From Shewanella eurypsychrophilus (GTDB taxonomy: Bacteria > Pseudomonadota > Gammaproteobacteria > Enterobacterales > Shewanellaceae), in assembly GCF_007004545.3 (NCBI RefSeq), contig NZ_CP045503.2, positions 3,256,501-3,320,500 on the forward strand: 64,000 bases of DNA, read 5' to 3'. Positions 8,353-23,097 of this stretch are shown here, in pieces. Each line of letters starts with the position of its first letter. Position 1 is the first letter of the stretch. Position numbers and translations under genes: made by a program. The notes under the pieces were generated by a model. The model was not told where the DNA came from. It worked only from the letters and a program-made list of their open reading frames with translations, and ran no database searches.

Positions 8353-8829
8353 TTACATTGCGATATCAACTCTCACACTTCCCTGAAGATATACGACTCT
8401 AACCTCATCACCAGGGTTAAATATCATTCCAGGATCAAGATCCTGAATGATCATGACTTGCTCACCACCTTCTTGTGTGACCATGAGTTCGACCAGTCTA
8501 AGCTCTTGATAATAGGAGCTATCCCCGTATCGATTACCGACACCAGCTCCAATTAATGCCCCCAGTACAGTTGCAACATCTTGACCGCTCCCGCCGCCAA
8601 ACTGATGGCCTATGACTCCACCAAGCAAAGCGCCACCAAAAGTCTTCCAGCCAGTATTTCTATCTTCGACGAGCTGTTTTTCAGTAATATTTCTGACCGA
8701 AGTCACACTAGCATAAATCACTTTTTCTACCGGAACAGCTTGGTTCCTTTCGTAAGCTGCTGAAACATGAAATGAAGCAGCTAAAGCAATAGATAAACTA
8801 AGTAACAAAGCAAAACTAGGTTTCAACAT
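8353..8829 (-). CDS. Glycine-zipper 2TM (SlyB-like) envelope protein
   Basis: About 158 residues from ATG 8829; the in-frame TTG at 8835 is less likely. The signal peptide ends near SFHVSAAY and has no lipobox cysteine, so this is a periplasmic or outer-membrane form and not a lipoprotein like SlyB. The core GGALLGGVIGHQFGGG followed by LGALIGAGVGNRYG is the glycine-zipper 2TM motif found in OmpA-like and SlyB/PcP proteins. The C-terminal half is a small beta-rich domain (VMIIQDLDPGMIFNPGDEV). An envelope-integrity role is inferred from the family. Confidence 0.8.
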   Translation of the reverse strand: MLKPSFALLLSLSIALAASFHVSAAYERNQAVPVEKVIYASVTSVRNITEKQLVEDRNTGWKTFGGALLGGVIGHQFGGGSGQDVATVLGALIGAGVGNRYGDSSYYQELRLVELMVTQEGGEQVMIIQDLDPGMIFNPGDEVRVVYLQGSVRVDIAM

Positions 8830-8884
8830 GATCAAATTTCCGCTAAATTGTAATAAGGTCCCATAAGGATAATTTTACCCAATT

Positions 8885-9595
8885 GTGAACTCTCTGTCCT
8901 ATTTAAATCATCAACTCGAGCAGTTTCCAGAGCCTGAGCTAGCACTCACCGACCCTAACGGTCTTCTGGCTATCGGCGGAGACTTACAACCCGAGCGCTT
9001 GCTTAACGCATACTACGAGGGGATATTCCCCTGGTTTAATCTCGATGATCCTATCTTGTGGTGGTCACCCGATCCTAGAGCGGTATTTGTACCTGGAAGC
9101 ATGAAGGTCAGTCGAAGTTTAAATAAGTTTTTAAAGAAGCAAACTTGGACCTATACCGTCAATCAGGCTTTTGATGATGTTATCAAGGGCTGCGCTCAAC
9201 CACGGGCCTCTCAAGATGGCACCTGGATCACCACTGAAATCCAGCAAGCCTATCAAGCACTGCATCATCTAGGGAAGGCTCACTCGGTTGAAGTATGGGA
9301 CAAAGATCAGCTTATTGGAGGCCTCTATGGCTTAGCTATTGGTCAGGTGTTTTGTGGTGAGTCTATGTTTCACTGCCAAACTAACGCCTCTAAAGCTGCG
9401 ATGTTAGCGCTGCACCAACATATGCTAAGATCAGGCTTTAAACTTATTGATGCCCAAGTGGTGAACCCTCACCTAGCATCTTTGGGTGCGATTGCATTAA
9501 AAAGAAAAGATTTTATCAATTTACTCAAACGTTTCCGCCAAGGCGAAGTATCAGAAGAAACCTGGTTACCACAAGAGGTTCACCTTGAGCTCTAA
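8885..9595 (+). CDS. aat: Leucyl/phenylalanyl-tRNA--protein transferase Aat
   Basis: 236 residues. It transfers Leu or Phe from aminoacyl-tRNA to proteins with N-terminal Arg or Lys, creating a destabilising residue for ClpS/ClpAP. The family signatures are visible: FPWF and WWSPDPR near the N-terminus, [10 protein letters not shown] in the middle and [14 protein letters not shown] (GNAT-like core). It starts with GTG at 8885; AAGGA lies rather far upstream. It overlaps bpt by 11 bases, so the two are co-translated. clpA and clpS follow within 5 kb. Confidence 0.95.
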   Translation: MNSLSYLNHQLEQFPEPELALTDPNGLLAIGGDLQPERLLNAYYEGIFPWFNLDDPILWWSPDPRAVFVPGSMKVSRSLNKFLKKQTWTYTVNQAFDDVIKGCAQPRASQDGTWITTEIQQAYQALHHLGKAHSVEVWDKDQLIGGLYGLAIGQVFCGESMFHCQTNASKAAMLALHQHMLRSGFKLIDAQVVNPHLASLGAIALKRKDFINLLKRFRQGEVSEETWLPQEVHLEL

Positions 9596-10298
9596 ATCAC
9601 AGCAAGTCTCAGTCGGGATCACCAAGAGCTTTCCCTGTAGCTATCTTGACAATCAACTGGAGCAGCTTTTAGTGCTTCAAGAAGAGAGTGTCGATCTGGC
9701 ATTATTCGAACAACTGCTTGCATTAGGCTTTAGACGCAGTGGTGGCACCATTTATAAACCTCAATGTCCGCACTGTAGTGCATGTCTGCCAATCAGGATC
9801 CCAACGGATGAGTTCACACCATCGAGAAGACAAAAGAGAACACTTAGGAATAACCGTGATTTAATATGGAAAATTGTCGACAAACAAGCTGAATATCACT
9901 ATGCCTTGTATGAAATCTACATCAACCAACGACATAATGATGGACCTATGTATCCTGCTTCAAGAGAGCAATACCAACATTTTATCGGCTCGGCTTGGCT
10001 CGATCCCATTTTTATTGAACTTTGGAGCGACAAAAAGCTCGTTGGCGTCGCAGTGACTGATATTTTGCCAAACAGCCTCTCAGCCATCTATACTTTTTTT
10101 GCGCCCGACGAACACAAACGCTCTTTAGGATCGTTATCGATTTTAATCCAATGCCGATTAGCTAAATTAATGGGCAAAGGCTTTGTGTATCTTGGCTACC
10201 AAATTGATGAATCCAGGAAGATGAACTATAAAAGAGACTATACTCCATATCAAATTTTGACTGGTAATGGCTGGCTGCAAATGCCTGATGACACGTAA
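9585..10298 (+). CDS. bpt: Aspartate/glutamate leucyltransferase Bpt
   Basis: 237 residues. It adds Leu to N-terminal Asp or Glu, the second branch of the bacterial N-degron pathway. [13 protein letters not shown] carries the N-terminal cysteines seen in arginyl/leucyl transferases, and [19 protein letters not shown] is the C-terminal signature. It begins with TTG at 9585 inside the end of aat, with AAGAGG 8-13 bases upstream. Operon with aat; infA lies downstream after a 138-base gap. Confidence 0.93.
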   Translation: MSSKSQQVSVGITKSFPCSYLDNQLEQLLVLQEESVDLALFEQLLALGFRRSGGTIYKPQCPHCSACLPIRIPTDEFTPSRRQKRTLRNNRDLIWKIVDKQAEYHYALYEIYINQRHNDGPMYPASREQYQHFIGSAWLDPIFIELWSDKKLVGVAVTDILPNSLSAIYTFFAPDEHKRSLGSLSILIQCRLAKLMGKGFVYLGYQIDESRKMNYKRDYTPYQILTGNGWLQMPDDT

Positions 10299-10341
10299 TT
10301 TAATTATTATATTGTGCTAATATCACTTTAAAGGAGTATTT

Positions 10342-10392
10342 ATGACCGATAAGTTAACCTGTTCTTTACAGCACGGTGAATTTGCGGCATGA
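10342..10392 (+). CDS. Possible 16-residue leader ORF upstream of infA
   Basis: ATG at 10342 follows a consensus AAGGAG with a 5-base spacer, one of the strongest ribosome sites in the window. The frame encodes MTDKLTCSLQHGEFAA and stops at TGA 10390-10392. Forty-four bases later infA begins. A weak GC hairpin and CGTTTTTAA follow the stop, so an attenuator-like leader is conceivable. It could also be the remnant of a longer gene. No relative is known to me. Confidence 0.4.
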   Translation: MTDKLTCSLQHGEFAA

Positions 10393-10433
10393 TACGCCCG
10401 TTTTTAATATTTGAAGGCTAACAGGATAACTGA

Positions 10434-10655
<222 letters not shown>

Positions 10656-10677
10656 GTTAGCTTAGAACAAAATTTCA

Positions 10678-10700
10678 AAAACCGGCAGAGCCGGTTTTTT
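10678..10700 (+). terminator. Terminator of infA
   Basis: ACCGGC pairs with GCCGGT around AGA, flanked by an A run before and seven T after, 23 bases after the infA stop. Confidence 0.85.
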
Positions 10701-10713
10701 TAGTTAATCGTAT

Positions 10714-10744
10714 TAAAAAAGGCTGCAGATGCAGCCTTTTTTTA
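10714..10744 (-). terminator. Terminator of clpA (bidirectional)
   Basis: AAAAAAGGCTGC and GCAGCCTTTTTTT form a stem with flanking A and T runs, working in both directions. It lies 16 bases after the end of the minus-strand clpA gene. Confidence 0.8.
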
Positions 10745-10759
10745 TTGTTGGAAAAAAGG

Positions 10760-13018
10760 TTAACTGGTGACCTTTTCCAAGCTTTGCGTCGTGATCACTA
10801 TATCTCCATCCACACTATCAACATTGACTTCACCGCCCTTCTCTAAGTCACCAAATAGAATTTGGTCCGCTAGAGGACGTTTGATCAACTCAGTCACCAC
10901 TCTGGCCATAGGTCTTGCACCCATTGTCTTATCGTAGCCTTTCTCAGCCAATAGCGTACGTGCTTCATCACTAACATGCATAGTGACACCTTTATCATCG
11001 AGCTGCGCCTGGAGCTCTACGAGGAACTTATCGACAACCTTAGCGATCACTGTCATATCAAGATGATTAAACCAAATAATTTCATCTAAGCGATTTCGGA
11101 ACTCAGGTGAGAAAATCTTATTAATTTCAGATAAGGCATCTAAGCTGTGATCTTGCTGTTTAAAACCTATAGATTTACGTACCGTCTCCTGAACACCAGC
11201 ATTAGTGGTCATAACAAGTGTCACATGTCTAAAGTCTGCTTTTCTGCCGTTATTATCTGTCAACGTACCGTGATCCATCACCTGAAGTAGCAAGTTATAG
11301 ACATCCGGATGCGCTTTCTCTATTTCATCGAGTAACACGACACAATGAGGATTTTTGATCACCGCATCGGTAAGCAAGCCACCTTGATCGTAGCCAACAT
11401 AGCCCGGAGGCGCACCGATCAAGCGTGAAACAGTGTGACTTTCCATGTACTCTGACATATCGAACCGAGCCAGATTGAGCCCGAGACATTTAGCCAATTG
11501 ACTGGTCACCTCAGTTTTCCCTACGCCAGTAGGACCCGCAAATAAGAAACTGCCTACAGGCTTCTCTTCACCAGTAAGACCACTACGAGACAAACGAATC
11601 GCAGAGCTTAGGCTCTCAATCGCATTGTCCTGACCAAACACGACCATCTTAAGGTTACGGTCAAGGTTTTTCAGCATATCCTTATCAGTTGCTGATACCG
11701 ACTTCTCAGGTATTCTGGCAATTTTAGCGATTATTGACTCAATCTCAGTTTGACCAATTGTCTTTTTACGCTTACTCGCTGGCTGCATTGCCATACGAGC
11801 ACCCGCTTCATCGATAACATCAATGGCCTTATCAGGCAGGTGTCGATCGTTAATATGTTTATCTGACAATTTAGCCGCAACACTCAAAGCCGCAAGGGTA
11901 TAGCGGACACCGTGATGTTCTTCATACTTTGACTTTAAACCTCGAAGGATTTTGGTCGTTTCGGCAACAGATGGTTCATCGACATCTATTTTTTGAAAAC
12001 GGCGAGCCAAAGCGCGATCCTTTTCGAAAATACTCTGATATTCCTGAAAAGTCGTTGAACCCATACACCTAAGCTTACCGCCTGAAAGCAGTGGTTTGAG
12101 CAGATTCGAAGCATCCATCACCCCCCCAGATGCAGCGCCTGCTCCTATAATTGTGTGGATTTCATCAATAAACAGTATGGCTTTCTCATCCATTTCTAGC
12201 TCTTTAAGAAGACTTTTAAAACGTTTTTCGAAATCGCCACGATACTTTGTACCTGCAAGTAATGCCCCAAGATCCAGTGAGTAAACGGTCACATCATTCA
12301 TCACATCAGGTACTTCATCATTGACAATTCTGTACGCCAAACCTTCTGCAATAGCCGTTTTACCAACACCGGCCTCGCCCACGAGCAGTGGATTATTTTT
12401 TCTGCGACGACATAAGATTTGAATTGAACGTTCAATCTCTTCACTTCGTCCGATTAACGGATCAATATTGCCTAGTCGCGCTTGTTCATTTAGATTCGCC
12501 GCAAATTGCGATAGCTTACTTTTCTCTTCTTCGACCTCGGTGTGATCTTCAATTCGCTCCTGGCTTGACTCAGAATCGCTTTCGTTTTTTGATACGCCAT
12601 GAGAAATAAAATTAACCACATCGAGTCGAGTGACTTCGGCATTTCTTAATAGATAGACGGCCTGAGACTCTTGTTCACTAAAAATAGCCACGAGCACATT
12701 TGCGCCGGTAACTTCATTCCTACCCGAAGATTGCACGTGAAAAACGGCCCGTTGGAGCACTCTTTGAAAACCTAAAGTGGGTTGAGTTTCCCTTTCATCC
12801 TCGGGATCAGCAATAATAGGTGTGGTTTGCTGAATAAAGCTGGCAACTTCTTCCCTTAATTTATTTAGATTTGAGCCACATGCTAGCAATGCTTCTTGAG
12901 CTGCAGGATTATCAATCAAGGCAAGCAATAGGTGTTCGACCGTCATGTATTCATGACGTGCATCTCTGGCTTGTTGAAATGCCAGGTTTAAGGTGACTTC
13001 GAGATCTTTGTTGAGCAT
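10760..13018 (-). CDS. clpA: ATP-dependent Clp protease ATP-binding subunit ClpA
   Basis: Hexameric AAA+ unfoldase that feeds substrates to ClpP. About 752 residues: Clp N-domain (1-140), first AAA module with Walker A GEAGVGKT and Walker B FIDEIHT, second module with GPTGVGKT and [12 protein letters not shown], and a C-terminal D2-small domain. The ATG at 13018 (MLNKDLEV) aligns with the E. coli start and has AGGGGG 5 bases upstream; the GTG two codons earlier is unlikely. clpS lies 38 bases upstream in the same direction, forming the usual clpS-clpA operon. Confidence 0.97.
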   Translation of the reverse strand: MLNKDLEVTLNLAFQQARDARHEYMTVEHLLLALIDNPAAQEALLACGSNLNKLREEVASFIQQTTPIIADPEDERETQPTLGFQRVLQRAVFHVQSSGRNEVTGANVLVAIFSEQESQAVYLLRNAEVTRLDVVNFISHGVSKNESDSESSQERIEDHTEVEEEKSKLSQFAANLNEQARLGNIDPLIGRSEEIERSIQILCRRRKNNPLLVGEAGVGKTAIAEGLAYRIVNDEVPDVMNDVTVYSLDLGALLAGTKYRGDFEKRFKSLLKELEMDEKAILFIDEIHTIIGAGAASGGVMDASNLLKPLLSGGKLRCMGSTTFQEYQSIFEKDRALARRFQKIDVDEPSVAETTKILRGLKSKYEEHHGVRYTLAALSVAAKLSDKHINDRHLPDKAIDVIDEAGARMAMQPASKRKKTIGQTEIESIIAKIARIPEKSVSATDKDMLKNLDRNLKMVVFGQDNAIESLSSAIRLSRSGLTGEEKPVGSFLFAGPTGVGKTEVTSQLAKCLGLNLARFDMSEYMESHTVSRLIGAPPGYVGYDQGGLLTDAVIKNPHCVVLLDEIEKAHPDVYNLLLQVMDHGTLTDNNGRKADFRHVTLVMTTNAGVQETVRKSIGFKQQDHSLDALSEINKIFSPEFRNRLDEIIWFNHLDMTVIAKVVDKFLVELQAQLDDKGVTMHVSDEARTLLAEKGYDKTMGARPMARVVTELIKRPLADQILFGDLEKGGEVNVDSVDGDIVITTQSLEKVTS

Positions 13019-13056
13019 AAGCACCCCCTAAAAAATACAACTTCAAAAAACCTGAT

Positions 13057-13365
13057 TTAGGCTTTCTCTAATGAACACAGTAACGGATGTTCGTTTTGTC
13101 TTGCAAATTGATTTACTTGTGCAACTTTAGTTTCTGCTATTCCAAAAGGAAAAATACCGCATATTCCCTTACCTTTATGGTGAATAGCCAACATAATATC
13201 AGTGGCTTCTTGTTCATTTTTCTTAAAAAAGAGTTGTAGGATCTCAATCACAAAATCCATCGGTGTGTAGTCATCGTTATTGAGTATGACCTTATACATT
13301 GAAGGTGGCATTAACTCTGACTCAACACGTTCTTCAACGTGCTCAATATTTCCTACTTTACCCAT
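13057..13365 (-). CDS. clpS: ClpS adaptor, N-degron recognin
   Basis: 102-residue adaptor that binds proteins with N-terminal Leu, Phe, Tyr or Trp and hands them to ClpA. Visible are [20 protein letters not shown], with the Asn-Asp-Asp pocket residues and the Met gate, then [12 protein letters not shown] flexible N-terminal tail (about 1-22) precedes the core, as needed to engage ClpA. First gene of the clpS-clpA operon and divergent from cspD. Confidence 0.96.
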   Translation of the reverse strand: MGKVGNIEHVEERVESELMPPSMYKVILNNDDYTPMDFVIEILQLFFKKNEQEATDIMLAIHHKGKGICGIFPFGIAETKVAQVNQFARQNEHPLLCSLEKA

Positions 13366-13610
13366 GTTTCAATATTAGCCTCTTGTTATGGCTTGTACCA
13401 ATCGATAACAGAAATTGATGTCACTAAGTTTAACATCTCACACCTGACACACTAATTGATACAACTCTTTTGCCGAATTGTTGACTTTATGTTAAATTGC
13501 GCTTGACATACAATCAAAGTGCTTTCATTCTGTTCAGCAAGCGGTGAATTCCCCCGCTCATTAAGTTTTACTATCTTACTGGTAAGTAAACAACAGAAGG
13601 AAGTGGAAGT

Positions 13611-13817
13611 ATGGCAAACGGAACTGTTAAATGGTTCAACAACGCCAAAGGATTCGGGTTTATTTGCCCAGATGCTGGCGGTGAAGATGTTTTTGCACAC
13701 TATTCTACCATTGAAATGGAAGGCTATCGAACTCTAAAAGCAGGCCAACCGGTTCAATTCGAAGTAGAAGCAGGTCCAAAAGGGATGCACGCGTCGGCAA
13801 TTTCACCAACGAATTAA
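13611..13817 (+). CDS. cspD: Cold-shock domain protein CspD
   Basis: 68-residue single OB-fold protein that binds single-stranded nucleic acid. RNP1 is KGFGFICPD and RNP2 is DVFAHYS. The GNAKGFG-type loop (FNNAKGFGF) and the ALK-like segment replaced by [13 protein letters not shown] fit the CspD branch, which inhibits replication in stationary phase in E. coli. Location divergent from clpS matches the E. coli order. The ribosome site GGAAG is close to the ATG, and TTGACA at 13503-13508 could be a -35 element, though no good -10 follows. Confidence 0.9.
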   Translation: MANGTVKWFNNAKGFGFICPDAGGEDVFAHYSTIEMEGYRTLKAGQPVQFEVEAGPKGMHASAISPTN

Positions 13818-13832
13818 TTGATTGGTGCGATC

Positions 13833-13862
13833 AAAAAAGGCAGGGATTCCCTGCCTTTTTTA
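13833..13862 (+). terminator. Terminator of cspD
   Basis: GGCAGGG and CCCTGCC pair around ATT, with six A before and six T after, so it can serve both cspD and the convergent icd gene. Confidence 0.85.
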
Positions 13863-13922
13863 TTTCTGCTTTATTTTTAAACTCACCTAAGGTATTGGTA
13901 CTTTAGGCTAATTTAAAATCAA

Positions 13923-16529
<2,607 letters not shown>

Positions 16530-17249
16530 GTGAGTGATAATATTTCTAGTCCAAAACAGTCAAAAAAAAACGCTTCAAAGCGCACAACAGAGAAACCCTC
16601 TGTACGTGGAGTCACTGTGATTAAAAACAAAATGAACAAACCGAAATTTAACCACAGCAAAAACAATAAACCCACACGTGCTAAACCAGCGGTGACCGAC
16701 CCTGTCATCGTCCTGTTTAACAAGCCTTTCGACGTCTTATGTCAATTTACCGATGAGCAAGGTCGTACAACATTAAAAGACTATATTAACGTCAAAGATG
16801 TGTATGCTGCGGGCCGATTAGACAGAGACAGCGAAGGCCTATTGCTGCTGACGAATGACGGTAAATTACAGTCTAAAATCACAGAGCCCAAAAAGAAGAC
16901 CTTTAAAACTTACTGGGTACAAGTTGAAGGTGCCCCGAGTGAAGATGAACTACAGGCGCTACGAGATGGCGTTGCACTTAAAGATGGCATGACACTCCCG
17001 GCAAAAGTCTCTGTTATCTCAGAGCCTCAGGTATGGGATCGCGAGCCACCCATTCGTGAACGTAAAAATATTCCCACAACTTGGCTCGAAATACAGATCT
17101 GTGAAGGTCGCAACAGGCAGGTTAGACGTATGACCGCTCACATCGGTTTTCCAACCTTAAGATTAATTCGTTATAAAATAGGTCAGTGGAGTCTCGATGA
17201 TATAGACAGTGGCCAATATCGCATTTTAGATATGAAAATTAAAAACTAA
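16530..17249 (+). CDS. rluE: 23S rRNA pseudouridine synthase RluE
   Basis: 239 residues. Isomerises U2457-equivalent uridine of 23S rRNA. The catalytic Asp lies in [19 protein letters not shown], and the C-terminal motif is [24 protein letters not shown] Lys/Asn-rich N-terminal extension of about 55 residues precedes [12 protein letters not shown] and is probably an RNA-binding tail. The start is a GTG at 16530 with a poor ribosome site, so the true start may be further in. First gene of a run with nudJ, as in E. coli (rluE-nudJ-mnmA-hflD-purB). Confidence 0.92.
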   Translation: MSDNISSPKQSKKNASKRTTEKPSVRGVTVIKNKMNKPKFNHSKNNKPTRAKPAVTDPVIVLFNKPFDVLCQFTDEQGRTTLKDYINVKDVYAAGRLDRDSEGLLLLTNDGKLQSKITEPKKKTFKTYWVQVEGAPSEDELQALRDGVALKDGMTLPAKVSVISEPQVWDREPPIRERKNIPTTWLEIQICEGRNRQVRRMTAHIGFPTLRLIRYKIGQWSLDDIDSGQYRILDMKIKN

Positions 17250-17284
17250 CTGATTCATTCGCTCACTTTTCCAAGGTACTGTCC

Positions 17285-17761
17285 ATGACCGAACGCTATA
17301 AACCCAACGTAACGGTAGTTTGTATCATAGAGTCTCAAGGTAAGTTTCTTATTGTGGAAGAGCTAATTGATGGTGAAGAACGATTTAACCAACCTGCTGG
17401 TCACCTGGAATTGGGAGAAAGTATGGTTGCTGCCTGTCAGCGTGAAGTGCTCGAAGAAACGGGTCTTTCGATAACGCCACAAGGTTTAACTGGGATCTAT
17501 CAATTTTCAGCCAGCGACACACTCACATTCTTAAGATTCACTTTTTATGTGACTGTTAAACATTGTGAAATAGCCCGTCCCAAAGATCCGGTTATCAAAG
17601 CGACTCATTGGCTCAGTTATGATGAAATCTCAGCCCTGTCTAACCAGCTAAGAAGCCCTTTAGTCCTCTCTTGTTTAGAAGATTTTCTCAACAAAACTCA
17701 CTATCCGCTAGAACTGCTTAATAGTGAACACCTCATGTTAGCCCCAAAGCATAATGCATGA
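17285..17761 (+). CDS. nudJ: Nudix phosphatase NudJ
   Basis: 158 residues. The Nudix box reads GHLELGESMVAACQREVLEE followed by TG, with the catalytic RE..EE residues intact. NudJ hydrolyses thiamine pyrophosphate precursors and nucleoside triphosphates in E. coli. It lies 35 bases after rluE and 137 before mnmA, in the conserved order. Confidence 0.9.
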   Translation: MTERYKPNVTVVCIIESQGKFLIVEELIDGEERFNQPAGHLELGESMVAACQREVLEETGLSITPQGLTGIYQFSASDTLTFLRFTFYVTVKHCEIARPKDPVIKATHWLSYDEISALSNQLRSPLVLSCLEDFLNKTHYPLELLNSEHLMLAPKHNA

Positions 17762-17898
17762 TAGAATATGCCCCCGAAAAAGTGACTTATTTTGTATATG
17801 ACTGCAAGTCGGTTAACTGGAATTAAACTTAGTACCGCCTTATAACTTATATTTAATAAAATCAACTAAATGAAACACATTCAACGGTTTTAGGATCT

Positions 17899-19017
17899 AT
17901 GGCATCAATCGAACCCACTGCTATTACTAACAAAAAAGTCATTGTCGGCATGTCCGGCGGTGTTGACTCATCCGTTTCGGCTTACCTGTTGCAAAAGCAA
18001 GGTTATCAAGTCGAAGGTCTTTTCATGAAAAACTGGGAAGAAGATGACACCGACGAATATTGTGCTGCAGCAACAGATCTTAAAGATGCTCAAGCTGTCT
18101 GTGACAAATTAGGAATCAAACTTCATACCGTCAATTTTGCCGCTGAATATTGGGACAACGTATTCGAGTACTTTTTAGCTGAATATAAGGCTGGCAGAAC
18201 TCCCAACCCAGATATCATCTGTAATAAAGAAATTAAATTCAAAGCTTTCCTAGAATTTGCTGATGAGATCTTAGATGCTGATTATATCGCTATGGGCCAT
18301 TATGTGCGTCGTAGCGATGCAACAGGTCAAAGCAAGATGCTGCGTGGTGTCGACGGCAATAAAGACCAGAGCTACTTTCTTTACACATTGAGCCATGAAC
18401 AAATTGCACGCTCTTTGTTTCCTGTCGGTGAACTTGAAAAAAGTGAAGTGAGAGAGATAGCCAAAGAGATGGGCTTAATTACCCATGATAAGAAAGATAG
18501 CACAGGGATCTGCTTTATCGGCGAGCGTAAGTTTACCGACTTTCTGAGTACTTTCTTACCAGCACAGCCAGGTAATATAGAGACATCTGAAGGTGAAGTC
18601 ATTGGTACTCATCAAGGTCTGATGTACCACACGCTTGGCCAGCGTAAAGGGCTTGGCATCGGGGGCATGAAAAATAGTAATGACGATCCGTGGTACGTCG
18701 TCGACAAAGAGATGGACAGAAATGTATTAGTTGTCGGTCAAGGCGGTACACATCCGCGTCTTATGTCGATCGGGTTCTACGCGGACCAACTCCATTGGGT
18801 CGATAGAAAAGGTCCCAGTGATGATGTTAGGCTCACAGTAAAAACACGATACCGCCAACAAGATGTAAAATGTACTCTGATCTATGAAGGCGAAAATAGA
18901 ATCAAGGTGCTATTTGATGAGCCCGTTGCCGCTGTCACCCCGGGGCAATCTGCTGTTTTTTATGATGCTGAAACCTGTTTAGGTGGCGGCATTATCGATT
19001 CACTAATCCGAGAATAA
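17899..19017 (+). CDS. mnmA: tRNA-specific 2-thiouridylase MnmA
   Basis: 372 residues. Catalyses s2U34 formation in tRNA Glu, Gln and Lys using sulfur relayed by TusE. The PP-loop [12 protein letters not shown] is near residue 18; catalytic cysteines are in [12 protein letters not shown] and [11 protein letters not shown]. The C-terminal domain carries [12 protein letters not shown] and GGGIIDSL. hflD begins 3 bases after the stop, so the two are co-transcribed. Confidence 0.97.
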   Translation: MASIEPTAITNKKVIVGMSGGVDSSVSAYLLQKQGYQVEGLFMKNWEEDDTDEYCAAATDLKDAQAVCDKLGIKLHTVNFAAEYWDNVFEYFLAEYKAGRTPNPDIICNKEIKFKAFLEFADEILDADYIAMGHYVRRSDATGQSKMLRGVDGNKDQSYFLYTLSHEQIARSLFPVGELEKSEVREIAKEMGLITHDKKDSTGICFIGERKFTDFLSTFLPAQPGNIETSEGEVIGTHQGLMYHTLGQRKGLGIGGMKNSNDDPWYVVDKEMDRNVLVVGQGGTHPRLMSIGFYADQLHWVDRKGPSDDVRLTVKTRYRQQDVKCTLIYEGENRIKVLFDEPVAAVTPGQSAVFYDAETCLGGGIIDSLIRE

Positions 19018-19020
19018 ATT

Positions 19021-19635
19021 GTGAACGAGCAACTCTTTGAGCGCACAATGGCATTTGCAGGCATTTTGCAAGCTATCGCGCAGGTACAACATATTGCCAG
19101 ACATGGAAGCTCTGATACCGATAGTCTGGCAGCCAGTCTCAACACGATACTGGTAACAAATCCAGATTCAACCTCTGAAGTCTATGCCGATAAAGTCGCG
19201 CTGAATAAGGGCTATCAGCTTATCGTGAATCAACTTGGCGATGGTAAAGAAAAAGATGTTGAGACCACTCGATACCTAATTGGCATACTTGCCCTCGAGC
19301 GTAAATTATCTCGGGGAAATGCCATGGGGATCTTAGCTGAGCGAATCAATCAAGTTCATCGCCAATTACACCATTTTGCTATTACTGATGAACAAGTCAT
19401 AGCCAATTTTGCCGGTATATACGGCGATATAATCAGTACATTAGGACCCAAGATTCAAGTATCTGGTAATCCTGAGTTTCTGAAACAATCTCAAGTTCAA
19501 CAAAAAATTCGTGCCTTACTCCTCGCTGCTATGCGCAGCGCAGTATTATGGCGCCAATTAGGAGGCAAGCGTAGACACCTTGTCTTCGCCAGAAAAACAA
19601 TAGTTGATACCGCTAATAAAAGCCTCACCCTATAA
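19021..19635 (+). CDS. hflD: High-frequency lysogenization protein HflD homologue
   Basis: 204-residue mostly helical protein, peripheral to the membrane. In E. coli it modulates lambda CII. Typical are [19 protein letters not shown] at the N-terminus, LEVNQLG-type [11 protein letters not shown], and the C-terminal [24 protein letters not shown] start at 19021, 3 bases after mnmA; purB follows after 27 bases. The order mnmA-hflD-purB supports the call. Confidence 0.93.
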   Translation: MNEQLFERTMAFAGILQAIAQVQHIARHGSSDTDSLAASLNTILVTNPDSTSEVYADKVALNKGYQLIVNQLGDGKEKDVETTRYLIGILALERKLSRGNAMGILAERINQVHRQLHHFAITDEQVIANFAGIYGDIISTLGPKIQVSGNPEFLKQSQVQQKIRALLLAAMRSAVLWRQLGGKRRHLVFARKTIVDTANKSLTL

Positions 19636-19638
19636 TAA

Positions 19639-21033
<1,395 letters not shown>

Positions 21034-21064
21034 CGCTTTAATCGTCTATAAGACAAATTACACC

Positions 21065-21097
21065 AAAGGCGGTAAGCTTACACTTACCGCCTTTTTT
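21065..21097 (+). terminator. Terminator of purB
   Basis: GGCGGTAAG pairs with CTTACCGCC around a 6-base loop, followed by six T. Confidence 0.9.
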
Positions 21098-21119
21098 ATG
21101 ACCTAAATAATAAGTAGCT

Positions 21120-22244
21120 ATGTATACACTCAATCTAAATACCAACGAATTTTTAGCCAAGCATTGGCAGCAAACACCAGTTGTCATTAAAAATGCATTT
21201 ACCAACTTCGTTGATCCTATCAGCGCGGATGAACTCGCAGGGCTCGCCTGTGAAGAAGAGGTCTCTTCTCGTATCATCATTACTAAAGAAAAAGACTGGG
21301 ATATCATCCAAGGACCAATCCATAGTTATGATGCATATGGCGAGGATAACTGGCAGCTATTAGTCCAGGCCGTCAATCATTGGTTTGAAGATTCTGTACC
21401 TTTAGTTGAGGCTTTCAGATTTATTCCTGACTGGCGATTTGATGACTTGATGGTGTCTTTCGCCACTCCAGGTGGTGGTGTGGGTCCACATATAGATAAC
21501 TACGATGTGTTCTTACTGCAAGGCGAAGGAACAAGACGCTGGAAAGTGGGTGATAAAGGCAACTATGCGCCACGCGGTGGTGATACTCATACTGCACTTA
21601 TTGATGACTTTGAACCTATCATTGATGTCATTTTAGAGAAAGGCGATATGCTTTATATCCCACCTGGCTACCCTCATCGCGGCGAAACCATCACTACAGC
21701 CCTCAGTTACTCGATTGGCTTTAGATCACCGAGTCAGCAAGAACTAATGAGCAGTCTTGCCGATCATCTACTCGATACCAATACTGGCACTAAACGCTTT
21801 ATCTCACATAATGAACCCGAGATAGCTGCATGTCTTTCAAAGGAGCATCAAGTCGGCCTTGTCGAGCTTATTTCATCCTTGATTAAGCAGCCGAAACACT
21901 ACCAACAGATGCTGGGTCAAATGTTAAGTCAAAGCCGCTTCGAACTCGATCTCTGCGAGCCAGAACAAAGCCTCAGTCTAGAAGATCTTAAGCAGGCCAT
22001 TGAAGAAGGGGCTGAAATCGCGCGTATTGGCGGCTTAAAAATCATCATGCTTGAAGAAGATAGTGAATCACGACTGTTCGTTAATGGAGAGGTCTTTGAC
22101 ATCGATGCCGATGAACAAGATTTAGCACATATCGCTTCACAGTTCACCTTATCTCAAGACACTGTCACCACTTGCATAAACCATCATGCCTTAGGTGAAT
22201 TAGTGCTCAAGTTCCTTAACAAGGGCTATTACTATTTAGCTTAA
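21120..22244 (+). CDS. roxA: Ribosomal protein uL16 arginine hydroxylase RoxA (YcfD)
   Basis: 374-residue JmjC-fold, Fe(II)/2-oxoglutarate-dependent oxygenase that hydroxylates an arginine of uL16. The iron-binding HxD is in GVGPHIDNYDVFLLQ and the distal His in YIPPGYPHRGET. QGEGTRRWKVG is conserved in the family. A C-terminal winged-helix-like region (about 270-370) completes the usual architecture. Immediately downstream of purB, as in several gammaproteobacteria, and separated from it by a terminator. Confidence 0.92.
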   Translation: MYTLNLNTNEFLAKHWQQTPVVIKNAFTNFVDPISADELAGLACEEEVSSRIIITKEKDWDIIQGPIHSYDAYGEDNWQLLVQAVNHWFEDSVPLVEAFRFIPDWRFDDLMVSFATPGGGVGPHIDNYDVFLLQGEGTRRWKVGDKGNYAPRGGDTHTALIDDFEPIIDVILEKGDMLYIPPGYPHRGETITTALSYSIGFRSPSQQELMSSLADHLLDTNTGTKRFISHNEPEIAACLSKEHQVGLVELISSLIKQPKHYQQMLGQMLSQSRFELDLCEPEQSLSLEDLKQAIEEGAEIARIGGLKIIMLEEDSESRLFVNGEVFDIDADEQDLAHIASQFTLSQDTVTTCINHHALGELVLKFLNKGYYYLA

Positions 22245-22262
22245 TCAATGCTTAAAATAGGA

Positions 22263-22276
22263 ATACCAATTGGTAT
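22263..22276. repeat. Short intergenic palindrome ATACCAATTGGTAT
   Basis: Perfect 14-bp palindrome just after roxA. It differs at one base from the copy at 5419-5432. Confidence 0.5.
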
Positions 22277-22282
22277 AAGATC

Positions 22283-22310
22283 AAAAATGGCACCCAAGGT
22301 GCCATTTTAA
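22283..22310 (+). terminator. Terminator of roxA
   Basis: AAAATGGCACC pairs with GGTGCCATTTT around CAA, followed by an AATTT tract. Confidence 0.85.
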
Positions 22311-22399
22311 TTTCCTCTTGTTTAAAACACCGTTGTTACAACCAAGGGTTTAAACAAAAAAATCAACTCAAGTGATATCCAATATTTGCTTATTAGAGG

Positions 22400-22843
22400 T
22401 TAACCCCAAAGCTTTTCATCATTATGGATCTGGTAAAGGCTTTCTGCACGAGAGACTAATAGTTGAGCAAATTTAGCTTGGGTTGGCTCTTTAGTTGCAC
22501 CACTCTTTTGTAAGTTTTCAGCTTTAAGCTGCCACATCATAGAAAAATGACGCAGTGCATCACGTGCCGTCGTAGCAACTTTAACATCAACATAGTCTGA
22601 TGGCAGATCGCCAGACATGACCCAAAATGTTTGTTTCTTTGGCTGTTTTGACTCCATCTTCCAAACAGCAACATAAGGCGCAAGGTAACGGCTTTCATCG
22701 GCAATGACCTTGCTAGGAATGATCCCTTTTTCAGCCAAGAATTTATTCGCCTTTTGAAAATGTTCTCTGATCCACTCTTGCCTAAGCTCTTCTTGGCTTG
22801 CTGCATCTAGTTCTTGAGTTTGATCGACTGCTTGTTCCGTCAT
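22400..22843 (-). CDS. DUF4826 family protein
   Basis: 147 residues, soluble, no signal peptide. Conserved stretches typical of DUF4826 are KANKFLAEKGIIPSKV, ESRYLAPYVAVWKM, WVMSGDLPSDYV and ALRHFSMMWQLKA. Function unknown. Single gene, divergent from ldh; the LiuR-like palindrome at 22924 lies 81 bases upstream and could affect both. Confidence 0.75.
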   Translation of the reverse strand: MTEQAVDQTQELDAASQEELRQEWIREHFQKANKFLAEKGIIPSKVIADESRYLAPYVAVWKMESKQPKKQTFWVMSGDLPSDYVDVKVATTARDALRHFSMMWQLKAENLQKSGATKEPTQAKFAQLLVSRAESLYQIHNDEKLWG

Positions 22844-22923
22844 ACTTGATCCCTATCTTATTATTTTTAAACTTCTTGACTGGATTTATCATCTAACCAG
22901 ATCGAACAATAATCACACCAGCA

Positions 22924-22943
22924 ACTTTACGTTAACGTAAAGT
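22924..22943. promoter_or_regulatory. LiuR-like operator in the DUF4826-ldh divergent region
   Basis: ACTTTACGTTAACGTAAAGT is a perfect 20-bp palindrome. As I recall it, this is the binding motif of LiuR, the MerR-family regulator of branched-chain amino-acid degradation in gammaproteobacteria. Its place upstream of leucine dehydrogenase fits that role. Confidence 0.65.
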
Positions 22944-23097
22944 GGAAAGCTAAATTGCCACACCGATCACATTTATTCCGAATCTTTGCTTTATTGAGAG
23001 TATCCCTAAATGCTATCGTTCTGCAATAAATATAACAAGCCGCCAGATTAACTCTTTATTAGGTCTGGTGTTTAAATTCCACAGCGGAGAACAGTAC

